Shown here: positions 32,344 to 39,960 of the stretch, piece after piece
Layout: each line of letters opens with the position of its first letter
Position numbering within the stretch: position 1 is the stretch's first letter
DNA from: Hyphomicrobiales bacterium
GTDB lineage: Bacteria > Pseudomonadota > Alphaproteobacteria > Rhizobiales > Rhizobiaceae
Assembly (NCBI GenBank): GCA_900472485.1
Contig: UCII01000013.1
Coordinates: 1 to 64,000 of the forward strand
Direction of reading: 5' to 3'
DNA: 64,000 nt
The notes under the pieces: generated by a model
The model's database searches: none
What the model was told of the DNA's origin: nothing
Seen by the model: only the letters and a program-made list of their open reading frames with translations
Program-made: the position numbers and the translations under genes

Positions 32344-34287
32344 ATGAACCCTAATTTTCGTAATTTCGCTCTGTGGGCAATCATAGCTCTACTGTTGATT
32401 GCCCTGTTCAGCATGTTTCAGAACGCGCCGGCACAAACAGGCTCCAGGGAAATACCGTATTCGCAGTTCCTTCGGGAAGTTGATTCCGGCCGCGTTCGTG
32501 ACGTGACTGTCACGGGCAACCGCGTCGTCGGCAGCTATGTCGAAAACGGCACGCCCTTCCAGACCTATGCTCCGGTCGTGGATGACAGCCTGCTTGAACG
32601 TCTGCAAAGCAAGAACGTCAACATCGTCGGCCGTCCGGAATCGGATGGTTCCTCGAGCTTCCTGAGCTATCTCGGCACACTTCTGCCGATGCTCCTGATC
32701 CTCGGCGTCTGGCTGTTCTTCATGCGTCAGATGCAGGGCGGCTCGCGCGGCGCCATGGGCTTCGGCAAGTCGAAGGCCAAGCTTCTGACGGAAGCGCATG
32801 GCCGCGTTACCTTCGATGACGTCGCCGGTGTCGACGAAGCCAAGCAGGACTTGGAAGAAATCGTCGAATTCCTGCGTGATCCGCAGAAGTTCCAGCGTCT
32901 TGGCGGTCGTATCCCGCGCGGCGTTCTGCTCGTCGGACCTCCCGGTACCGGTAAGACGCTTCTGGCGCGCGCCATCGCCGGCGAAGCCAATGTGCCGTTC
33001 TTCACCATTTCCGGTTCCGACTTCGTCGAAATGTTCGTCGGTGTCGGTGCAAGCCGTGTTCGTGACATGTTCGAGCAGGCGAAGAAGAATGCACCTTGCA
33101 TTATCTTCATCGACGAAATCGACGCCGTCGGCCGCCATCGTGGTGCCGGTCTTGGCGGCGGTAACGATGAGCGCGAACAGACGCTCAACCAGCTGCTGGT
33201 CGAGATGGACGGCTTCGAGGCCAATGAAGGCATCATCCTGATCGCGGCGACCAACCGTCCCGATGTTCTCGATCCCGCGCTGCTGCGTCCAGGCCGTTTC
33301 GACCGTCAGGTCGTGGTGCCGAACCCGGATATCGTCGGCCGCGAGCGCATCCTCAAGGTTCACGCCCGCAACGTGCCGCTGGCTCCCAATGTCGATCTGA
33401 AGACGCTTGCACGCGGTACGCCCGGTTTCTCCGGTGCCGACCTCATGAACCTCGTCAACGAAGCCGCCCTCATGGCCGCCCGCCGCAACAAGCGACTGGT
33501 GACGATGCAGGAATTCGAGGACGCCAAGGACAAGATCATGATGGGCGCCGAGCGCCGCTCTTCGGCCATGACCGAAGCGGAAAAGAAGCTCACCGCATAT
33601 CACGAAGCCGGTCACGCCATTACGGCGCTCAACGTCGCCGTTGCCGATCCGCTGCACAAGGCGACCATCATTCCGCGCGGCCGTGCTCTCGGCATGGTCA
33701 TGCAGCTCCCCGAGGGCGACCGCTACTCGATGAGCTACAAGTGGATGGTCTCGCGCCTTTGCATCATGATGGGCGGCCGTGTTGCCGAGGAACTGACCTT
33801 CGGCAAGGAGAACATCACGTCAGGCGCATCCTCCGATATCGAGCAGGCCACCAAGCTTGCCCGTGCGATGGTCACGCAATGGGGCTTCTCCGACGAACTC
33901 GGCCAGGTCGCCTATGGTGAGAACCAGCAGGAGGTTTTCCTGGGCCACTCGGTATCGCAATCGAAGAATGTCTCCGAGGCGACAGCTCAGAAGATCGATA
34001 ATGAGGTTCGCCGTCTGATCGACGAAGCCTATCGTCAGGCCAAGGACATCCTTACCTCCAAGCACGACGAGTTCGTTGCGCTGGCGGAAGGCCTGCTCGA
34101 ATACGAGACGTTGACCGGCGAGGAAATCAAGGCGCTGATCCGTGGCGAGAAGCCAGCACGCGACCTTGGTGACGATACGCCGCCGAGCCGTGGTTCGGCC
34201 GTGCCGAAGACCGGCGCCAAGAAGGACGGTTCACTCGGCGCCAAGGGCGATGAACCCGAAGGCGGTTTCGAGCCGCAGCCGCGCTAA
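32344..34287 (+). CDS. ftsH: Membrane ATP-dependent zinc protease FtsH
   Basis: A 647-residue AAA+ metalloprotease that degrades misfolded membrane proteins and regulators such as LpxC. Two membrane helices flank a periplasmic domain (about 7-27 and 100-125). Walker A is VGPPGTGKTLLARA, Walker B is IIFIDEIDAVGRHRG, the second region of homology is AATNRPDVLDPALLRPGRFDR, and the zinc site is AYHEAGHAI. The ATG at 32344 follows GGGGAG. The C-terminal tail is a disordered Gly/Lys-rich segment. A terminator follows. Confidence 0.97.
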   Translation: MNPNFRNFALWAIIALLLIALFSMFQNAPAQTGSREIPYSQFLREVDSGRVRDVTVTGNRVVGSYVENGTPFQTYAPVVDDSLLERLQSKNVNIVGRPESDGSSSFLSYLGTLLPMLLILGVWLFFMRQMQGGSRGAMGFGKSKAKLLTEAHGRVTFDDVAGVDEAKQDLEEIVEFLRDPQKFQRLGGRIPRGVLLVGPPGTGKTLLARAIAGEANVPFFTISGSDFVEMFVGVGASRVRDMFEQAKKNAPCIIFIDEIDAVGRHRGAGLGGGNDEREQTLNQLLVEMDGFEANEGIILIAATNRPDVLDPALLRPGRFDRQVVVPNPDIVGRERILKVHARNVPLAPNVDLKTLARGTPGFSGADLMNLVNEAALMAARRNKRLVTMQEFEDAKDKIMMGAERRSSAMTEAEKKLTAYHEAGHAITALNVAVADPLHKATIIPRGRALGMVMQLPEGDRYSMSYKWMVSRLCIMMGGRVAEELTFGKENITSGASSDIEQATKLARAMVTQWGFSDELGQVAYGENQQEVFLGHSVSQSKNVSEATAQKIDNEVRRLIDEAYRQAKDILTSKHDEFVALAEGLLEYETLTGEEIKALIRGEKPARDLGDDTPPSRGSAVPKTGAKKDGSLGAKGDEPEGGFEPQPR

Positions 34288-34661
34288 GGGCGCGAGGCGT
34301 TCAAATCTCGGTTGAGAGGCCAGCCACCTGTTTCAGGTGACTGGCCTTTTGTTTAGCAAATGACAGGAGGAGGTAACGCTTCTGATGTTGATCGCCGCCT
34401 GTGGCAACCAGCGGGTGGGGCAAAGTAATGCGGACGCAGTAGGCTGTGAATTGGACTATTGTCGGTCTCGACCTGGTGCAGTTTTTTAGTGCTTATTAAT
34501 GGTAACGCGTTGTAATAGGCGTTCTCGGTAATTTAAGTGCCGATTTTTACAATCTGTGGCATGAGCCACAAGCATCGATGTTCGCAGTGTCGCTTGCATT
34601 GGAGCGGCGATATCGATGCCGCTGCAGTCCCGGTGAGGATGCGGCAACGACAGGAGTGCAT
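34288..34661 (+). other. 374-bp gap between ftsH and glmM
   Basis: Besides the ftsH terminator, no gene is seen. The AT-rich stretch 34480-34555 (TTTTTTAGTGCTTATTAATG and following) is the likely glmM promoter region. Confidence 0.45.
34317..34354 (+). terminator. Rho-independent terminator after ftsH
   Basis: AGGCCAG-C-CACCTG pairs with CAGGTG-A-CTGGCCT (one internal C-A mismatch) around a 3-nt loop, followed by TTTTGTTT. Confidence 0.85.
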
Positions 34662-36014
34662 ATGAAACGTCGTTATTTCGGAACTGACGGAATTCGCGGT
34701 CAATCCAATATTTATCCGATGACGCCGGATCTTGCCATGCGCGTAGGTATCGCTGCCGGCACGATTTTCCATCGAGGCACCCATCGTCATCGCGTCGTTA
34801 TCGGCAAGGACACGCGCCTTTCCGGCTATATGCTGGAAAATGCCATGGTGGCGGGATTTACCGCGGCTGGTGTCGATGCCTTCGTTCTCGGCCCTATCCC
34901 AACGCCGGCTGTCGCCATGCTGACGCGCTCGCTGCGCGCCGATATCGGCGTGATGATCTCTGCCTCGCACAATCCCTATGAGGATAACGGCATTAAGCTT
35001 TTCGGCCCGGATGGCTACAAGCTCTCCGACGATCTGGAAATGAGAATCGAGGACATGCTCGATAAGGACATGTCGGAGCATCTTGCCAAGTCGGAGAATA
35101 TCGGCCGCGCCAAGCGTATCGACGGCGTGCATGACCGCTATATCGAACATGCCAAGCGCACGCTGCCGCGCGATGTGACGCTGCAGGGACTGCGCATCGC
35201 CATCGACTGCGCCAATGGCGCCGCCTACAAGGTCGCTCCGGCAGCCCTTTGGGAACTCGGCGCCGAGGTCGTGACCATCGGCAACGAGCCGAACGGCATG
35301 AACATCAACCTGAATTGCGGTTCCACCAGCCCCGTCGCTCTGCAGAAGAAGGTGGACGAAGTCCGCGCCGATATCGGTATCGCGTTGGACGGGGATGCCG
35401 ACCGTGTCATCATCGTCGATGAGACCGGCACGATCATCGATGGCGACCAGCTGATGGCGGTCATTGCCGAAAGCTGGGCCGAGAGCCAAACGCTGCGCGG
35501 CAATGGTATCGTCGCAACCGTGATGTCCAATCTCGGCCTCGAGCGCTTCCTGGACGATCGTGGCATGTCGCTTGCCCGCACGGCCGTCGGTGACCGCTAT
35601 GTCGTCGAGCATATGCGCCAGCACAATTACAATGTCGGTGGCGAGCAGTCCGGCCATATCGTATTGTCCGACTATGGCACGACAGGCGACGGTCTTGTGG
35701 CTGCACTGCAGATCCTTGCTGCGGTGAAGCGCACGGGCAAGCCGGTCAGCGAAGTCTGTCGCCGTTTCGAACCGGTACCGCAGTTACTGCGCAATGTCCG
35801 CATTTCCGGCGGCAAGCCGCTGGAGGATATTCAGGTGCGCCAGGCGATCGCCGATGCGGAAAGCGAGCTTTCCCGCAACGGTCGTCTGGTGATCCGCCCG
35901 TCCGGAACCGAGCCCTTGATCCGCGTCATGGCGGAAGGCGACGATCGCGGTCAGATCGAGCGCATCGTCGGCGGACTGATCGACGTGATCTCAAGCGTGC
36001 GTTCGGCGGCCTGA
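34662..36014 (+). CDS. glmM: Phosphoglucosamine mutase GlmM
   Basis: A 450-residue mutase converting glucosamine-6-phosphate to glucosamine-1-phosphate for UDP-GlcNAc, peptidoglycan and LPS. Motifs: RYFGTDGIRG at the start, the phosphoserine loop MISASHNPYEDNGIK, the Mg2+ loop ALDGDADRVIIVD, the sugar loop GGEQSGHIVLSD and the phosphate-binding RPSGTEPLIRVM. The ATG at 34662 is canonical. The length is standard. Confidence 0.96.
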   Translation: MKRRYFGTDGIRGQSNIYPMTPDLAMRVGIAAGTIFHRGTHRHRVVIGKDTRLSGYMLENAMVAGFTAAGVDAFVLGPIPTPAVAMLTRSLRADIGVMISASHNPYEDNGIKLFGPDGYKLSDDLEMRIEDMLDKDMSEHLAKSENIGRAKRIDGVHDRYIEHAKRTLPRDVTLQGLRIAIDCANGAAYKVAPAALWELGAEVVTIGNEPNGMNINLNCGSTSPVALQKKVDEVRADIGIALDGDADRVIIVDETGTIIDGDQLMAVIAESWAESQTLRGNGIVATVMSNLGLERFLDDRGMSLARTAVGDRYVVEHMRQHNYNVGGEQSGHIVLSDYGTTGDGLVAALQILAAVKRTGKPVSEVCRRFEPVPQLLRNVRISGGKPLEDIQVRQAIADAESELSRNGRLVIRPSGTEPLIRVMAEGDDRGQIERIVGGLIDVISSVRSAA

Positions 36015-36040
36015 GCAAACGAAAGAAGTAATTCCGGAAT

Positions 36041-36079
36041 AATACTATGGCCGCCTCGACAAGGCGGCCATAGTATTTT
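36041..36079. terminator. Bidirectional terminator between glmM and the SH3 gene
   Basis: A perfect 16-bp stem: AATACTATGGCCGCCT (36041-36056) with its complement at 36062-36077, and a 5-nt loop. T residues follow on the plus strand and A/T residues on the other side, suiting the two convergent genes. Confidence 0.85.
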
Positions 36080-36101
36080 CAGTTTCGGCACGATGGTCAG
36101 C

Positions 36102-36668
36102 CTACTGGAACATTTCTCCGGGATAGGCGCCCCAAAGCTTGTCCTGCCTGACATAGCCTCTGGCGGAGTGCTCTCGGACCGAAACACGGCACCATGTTCC
36201 GGTGCAGGATTGCAACGAGACCAGTACGCGCGGCTGCAGCTCCGCGATTGCACTAGCGGCGGGATTGGGATCGGCGCGCAGCATGACATTCTTCGTCAGC
36301 CATGGAGCGATTACGGCCGTCCGTGCTCCGGAGAGCAGGGCGCTGTGCATCCAGCCGGTCACTCCGGTATCATCGCGAACCTGTCGCCAATGGCCGTATT
36401 CGTCGATGATTTCCAAGGGAAGGCCCGGCTTCATATAGATCCATTTCGTGGCATAGATCGTCGAGGGCCCGACGCGCATGCGTGCCTTATGGGCTCGGAG
36501 CGAAACGTAGCGGGGGATCGGCAAGCCCGTCTCGCGCCCCTTGTTCCAAGCCGTGGCAGTGGCCATGGCTGCTGCCGGCTTGGCCGGCATCGCGCCTGCC
36601 AGTGTGACGGAGCTCAGGAAGAAAAGAGCAAAGCCCAGGCTGGCCCATATTGTTCGACGGTAAGTCAG
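36102..36668 (-). CDS. Exported bacterial SH3-domain protein, probable CTG start
   Basis: An exported protein with two SH3-like repeats. The first is RMRVGPSTIYATKWIYMKPGLPLEIIDEYGHWRQVRDDTGVTGWMHSALL; the second has VMLRADPNPAASAIAELQPRVLVSL, ending with CTGTWCRVSV and GYVRQDKLW. Such domains bind peptidoglycan or peptides. The first ATG in frame (36590) lies after an obvious signal peptide, encoded upstream in the same frame as TYRRTIWASLGFALLFFLSS..LAGA. The only initiator codon giving that peptide is CTG at 36668, six bases from a perfect AGGAGG at 36680-36675. This start gives 188 residues. Confidence 0.82.
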   Translation of the reverse strand: MTYRRTIWASLGFALFFLSSVTLAGAMPAKPAAAMATATAWNKGRETGLPIPRYVSLRAHKARMRVGPSTIYATKWIYMKPGLPLEIIDEYGHWRQVRDDTGVTGWMHSALLSGARTAVIAPWLTKNVMLRADPNPAASAIAELQPRVLVSLQSCTGTWCRVSVREHSARGYVRQDKLWGAYPGEMFQ

Positions 36669-36987
36669 CGACTTCCTCCTGAGTTATCTCCCGGCCGAAG
36701 CACTGTAATGGTTTGTTTCTTGCCAATTGGTTTAGAGGGTCGGGCCTCGGTTTGTGCCCAGGCACAGCGCTCCTGTGAGGAAATAAAGGAAGTGGGTAGT
36801 CGTATCCCATTCTCTTTATTTGAAAATCAACGTTCTCTAATATATAAAATAAAGTATAATTCTGAATAAACAGGGTAAATATTCGTAGTTAATCAGGTTT
36901 TAACTCCTTTTCATCATTATCCCTGTCATGTCTTTTCAATTGGCAAGCATTTGCTGTGCCAAGGGCAAGAAATTTGGAGCCAAAGTC
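36669..36987 (+). other. 319-bp AT-rich region upstream of the first OMP gene
   Basis: No gene is seen. The stretch 36830-36900 is strongly AT-rich and contains a perfect CtrA-type box. It separates divergent genes, so both promoters lie here. Confidence 0.5.
36889..36904 (+). promoter_or_regulatory. CtrA-consensus box upstream of outer-membrane gene 1
   Basis: TTAA (36889-36892), seven bases, TTAAC (36900-36904): an exact match to the alphaproteobacterial CtrA site TTAA-N7-TTAAC, 84 bases before the start codon. Binding is inferred. Confidence 0.55.
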
Positions 36988-37839
36988 ATGATGAAAACCC
37001 TGATGGGAGCGCTTGCCACTTTGCTTGTTGGCACGTCGGCCTTTTCTGCTGATCTCTATACACCGGAACCGGTTCAACCGGCGCCGGAAGTGACCGTCGC
37101 CCAATCCAGCGGCTGGTATCTGCGCGGCGATGTCGGTTATGCCTTCACGAACCTGCGCGGCGCGAACTACTTCCAAGGCTCCAATTCCAGCCTGGTCGAT
37201 TTCGATCGCGCGAAGCTGGACGGCAATGTCACGCTCGGCGGCGGTGTCGGTTACCAGATCAACAATTACCTGCGCACGGACTTGACGCTCGACTATCTCT
37301 TCAAGTCCGACTTCAAGGGCTCCACGAAGGGCGATTGCGGTGCCTGCGGCCCGGGCTTTACTCCGACTGCGGCGACCTCTCGCGATCTCGCTTCGCTGAC
37401 GGCCTATAGCTTGCTTGCCAACGCTTATGTCGATCTCGGCACTTACGGCATCTTTACCCCCTACGTCGGCGGTGGTCTCGGCGGCACCTATGTCAAGTGG
37501 AGCAATCTGAAGAACACGTCGTGCTCGGACGCCAACCCGGATTCCTGCGACGGGTCGGTCACGCATAACGGCCGCGGCAGCTGGCGCTTCACCTATGCGC
37601 TGATGGCCGGTACGTCCATCGACCTGAGCTGCAATCTCAAGGCCGACGTCGGCTATCGCTACCGTCACATTCAGGGCGGCGACATGTTTGGTTACAACGA
37701 GAATGGCGGCCCTGGCTACGACAAGGGTCTGAACCTGCACGAAGCCCGCATCGGTGCCCGCTACACCTTCGGCGGCTGCCAGACCGCAAGCTACATGCCG
37801 CCGGCCGATATCCCGGTCCAGCCGTCGGTCTACAAGTAA
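36988..37839 (+). CDS. Outer-membrane beta-barrel protein, RopB/Omp25 family
   Basis: A 283-residue outer-membrane protein. A signal peptide spans about residues 1-22 (LLVGTSAFSAD). The mature part shows the barrel pattern of the Omp25/RopB group: SGWYLRGDVGYAFTNL, GGGVGYQINNYLRTDLTLDYLF, VDLGTYGIFTPYVGGGLGGTYVKW and the closing ARIGARYTFGG. Several cysteines occur in the extracellular-loop regions. These proteins are major surface antigens or porin-like stabilisers in Rhizobiales. TTGGAG sits 8 bases before the chosen ATG. A paralogue follows 243 bases later. Confidence 0.87.
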   Translation: MMKTLMGALATLLVGTSAFSADLYTPEPVQPAPEVTVAQSSGWYLRGDVGYAFTNLRGANYFQGSNSSLVDFDRAKLDGNVTLGGGVGYQINNYLRTDLTLDYLFKSDFKGSTKGDCGACGPGFTPTAATSRDLASLTAYSLLANAYVDLGTYGIFTPYVGGGLGGTYVKWSNLKNTSCSDANPDSCDGSVTHNGRGSWRFTYALMAGTSIDLSCNLKADVGYRYRHIQGGDMFGYNENGGPGYDKGLNLHEARIGARYTFGGCQTASYMPPADIPVQPSVYK

Positions 37840-37863
37840 GCAATATCCATTCCGCGTTATTGG

Positions 37864-37901
37864 AAAGCCGCCTGGTTTCTTCCGGGCGGCTTTTTCTTTT
37901 T
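37864..37901 (+). terminator. Rho-independent terminator after OMP gene 1
   Basis: AAAGCCGCC (37864-37872) pairs with GGCGGCTTT (37885-37893) and is followed by TTCTTTTT. Confidence 0.85.
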
Positions 37902-37930
37902 CCCCTTCCGTTAAGTAATTCCCTGCTGCT

Positions 37931-37970
37931 TTAAAGCTTCATTAACCATGAATTCCCTATGGTTAATGAA
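37931..37970 (+). promoter_or_regulatory. CtrA-consensus box within a 12-bp inverted repeat, upstream of OMP gene 2
   Basis: TTAA, seven bases, TTAACC (37931-37947) matches the CtrA consensus. The right half also lies in a perfect inverted repeat: TTCATTAACCAT (37938-37949) and its complement at 37959-37970, nine bases apart. The site ends 112 bases before the start codon. Confidence 0.55.
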
Positions 37971-38082
37971 ATGAGAATGGCCGCTTTTCCGCATGGGATC
38001 CTCTTTTAAGGAAATCACGAGGAAGCACAGGCCAGCCGATTCGACGCGCGAGCGTCGGCCCGAGGATGGAAGGCGAGGGGTA

Positions 38083-38898
38083 ATGATCCGTTTTGAGGCT
38101 TTGGCGCTGGCCGCGGCGATGGCGAGCGCATCGGCAGGCATTGCCTTTGCGGCAGATGCGACGCCGCCGGAGATCAAAATGCCCGAAGTCAGCGTCCAGG
38201 ATGCCAAGGGCTGGTATGTTCGCGGCGATGTCGGTTATGCGGTCAACGCCAGCCGCACCGACACGAGGTTTCGAGCCTATGATCCGGCCGGCGGCGACTA
38301 CAGTTCGAATAGCTTTGATTCGACCCGCTTCGGCGGCGATTTTTCCGGTAGCCTCGGCGTAGGCTATCAGTTCAACGATCTGTTCCGCGCGGATGTGACG
38401 GGCGATTTCTTCACCGGCGACTTCAATGGCCGCATTTCAAGCGATTCGCCTTGTTCCGGCGGGGTCGGCGGCGCGGGATGCTCCACGAAGGCCCGTTCCT
38501 CCTTCAGGGCCGGCAGCCTGATGGTCAACGGCTACGTTGATCTCGGCACGCTGGCTGGCTTCACGCCTTATGTCGGTGCAGGGCTCGGGGCGACTCGGGT
38601 CTCCTGGAGCAGCGTCAATGCCACCGGTTCCTGTGTCGATGGCACGTCCAGCTGTGGCGGTGCTGCTTCGATCAGTGCGCGCTACCCCGGCGACAGCGAC
38701 TGGCGCCTCACCTATGCCCTGATGGCGGGTGTTGCCTATGAGGTCGCCCCGAACGTCAAGGTCGATCTCGGCTATCGCTTCTCCCATATCGCCGGCGGCG
38801 ACATGTTTGGCGATTCTGCTGCCAGCGCCACCGCAGGCCGCGACGGGGCATTGTCGCGCCACGAAATTCGCGTCGGCCTGCGGATCACCACATGGTAG
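38083..38898 (+). CDS. Outer-membrane beta-barrel protein, paralogue 2
   Basis: A 271-residue protein with a signal peptide (about residues 1-24; ASAGIAFAAD). It is paralogous to the preceding OMP: KGWYVRGDVGYAV vs SGWYLRGDVGYAF, VDLGTLAGFTPYVGAGLGATRVSW vs VDLGTYGIFTPYVGGGLGGTYVKW, and WRLTYALMAGVAYEVAPNVKVDLGYRFSHI vs WRFTYALMAGTSIDLSCNLKADVGYRYRHI. It ends in a typical barrel strand (HEIRVGLRITTW). A weak site AAGG at 38070 precedes the ATG. Presumably a surface-exposed outer-membrane protein. Confidence 0.85.
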   Translation: MIRFEALALAAAMASASAGIAFAADATPPEIKMPEVSVQDAKGWYVRGDVGYAVNASRTDTRFRAYDPAGGDYSSNSFDSTRFGGDFSGSLGVGYQFNDLFRADVTGDFFTGDFNGRISSDSPCSGGVGGAGCSTKARSSFRAGSLMVNGYVDLGTLAGFTPYVGAGLGATRVSWSSVNATGSCVDGTSSCGGAASISARYPGDSDWRLTYALMAGVAYEVAPNVKVDLGYRFSHIAGGDMFGDSAASATAGRDGALSRHEIRVGLRITTW

Positions 38899-38907
38899 GC
38901 TCGTCGT

Positions 38908-39693
38908 CTATGGCGTCGTCAGCACATAGGCGATGCGCCGAAAGAAATCCAAGGTTCGAAAAATGTGCGCTGGAAAACGCCGCAGGGCAGAAGATTTGGC
39001 CGCTCGATAATCGCGGCGCCAGCCGATCATGGTCGTTCTCTGCAGCCGGCTGAAACCGGCAATATTCGCGCGCGTGCTGACGATGGATATATGCATGTCC
39101 CAGCCGCGCTCGACGGCCACATCCCAGGGCAGCGACATTACCGACAGCGATTTCACGATCTTCTCGGCGCCGCGGCGCGTGACGAGATAGCAGGCGGTGG
39201 AACCCTGGGGGCCGAACAGGCAACGCCCGACGATATCTCCTTTGAGGCTGCGCGCGATGGCGCGAAAGCCGTTCCAACGGTGATTGACAAGCTTGATGAG
39301 ATCGGCGGCCGGCGCGGCTTCCCTGGCTGCCGCGGCACGTGCCAGAAACTCGGCATCCAAGGCGACATCGTCTTCGATGATGATCGCCATTTCGCCGTCA
39401 TCTGCCAGAAACTGGCGCAGCGCCATCAAGTGGCTGCGGTAGCAGCCGTATTCGCCGGGCAGAATGGTCCGGCCATGTCGGCGCTGGAAACGAACATGGT
39501 CGACATCGATCCATTCGTCGCGCGGGACGAGCGCGCCATCGACGCCATCGATGCGTTCGAATCGGAAGCCGAATTCATCGCTTTGCCGCTGGATCTCCGC
39601 CAGCCGCTCTGCCGCGCGATCGATATTGATCAAATAGACCGGCATGGCCTGTACGGGCATCAAAGGGTTTTCGGCGAGTGCAGTTAGCGACAT
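38908..39693 (-). CDS. Family 25 glycosyltransferase (LPS-type)
   Basis: A 261-residue GT25 protein, the family of LPS sugar transferases such as LgtB/LpsA. The N-terminal motif is MPVYLINIDRAAERLAEIQRQ, followed by ERIDGVDG, GCYRSHLMALRQFL and the acidic cluster MAIIIEDDVALD. The late segment GSTACYLVTRRGAEKI is also conserved. The sugar and acceptor are unknown; it may decorate surface polysaccharide. Start is uncertain: GTG at 39702, ATG at 39693 or a later ATG before MPVYLINI are all possible, none with a good ribosome site. Confidence 0.85.
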   Translation of the reverse strand: MSLTALAENPLMPVQAMPVYLINIDRAAERLAEIQRQSDEFGFRFERIDGVDGALVPRDEWIDVDHVRFQRRHGRTILPGEYGCYRSHLMALRQFLADDGEMAIIIEDDVALDAEFLARAAAAREAAPAADLIKLVNHRWNGFRAIARSLKGDIVGRCLFGPQGSTACYLVTRRGAEKIVKSLSVMSLPWDVAVERGWDMHISIVSTRANIAGFSRLQRTTMIGWRRDYRAAKSSALRRFPAHIFRTLDFFRRIAYVLTTP

Positions 39694-39908
39694 CGGGCAC
39701 ACTTGTTATTTCTATCGGCGCAAAATTGGCGCGCGCACTGTCTTATATGATTGCGCGTCTGCACGGAATCCAGCTTTTATGGAGCCAAATTTGGCTTATT
39801 TCCATTGCGCGTAACTTGCACGTCATCACACTTTCTGCACGACTTCGTGAGGGAGCGTCATCCGCAATTTTTGCTATTGCGCTTGCGGTCGGCTTCCAAT
39901 ATATCCGG

Positions 39909-39960
39909 CGGCGGGACACTCCTCCCCAACGAGGAGCTTTCTATCTGAGAGGATAGCATC
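39909..39960 (+). ncRNA. serC leader RNA motif
   Basis: The bases just upstream of serC match the alphaproteobacterial serC leader motif known from comparative genomics. Two hairpins are visible: CTCCTC/GAGGAG (39919-39924 with 39931-39936) and CTATC/GATAG (39941-39945 with 39952-39956). The second loop contains the ribosome site GAGAGG, so folding could control serC translation. The motif's ligand, if any, is not established. Confidence 0.75.

Noticed and set aside
32389..33657. A 422-codon minus-strand ORF antisense to ftsH
   Set aside because: Shadow of the strongly conserved FtsH AAA domain; no independent coding evidence.
36988..38898. The two OMP genes as one gene split by a frameshift
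   Set aside because: Each has its own signal peptide, start region and full barrel, and a terminator lies between them, so they are paralogues.
39678..39956. A 92-codon ORF upstream of serC
   Set aside because: It runs through the conserved serC leader RNA and has no recognisable protein features.
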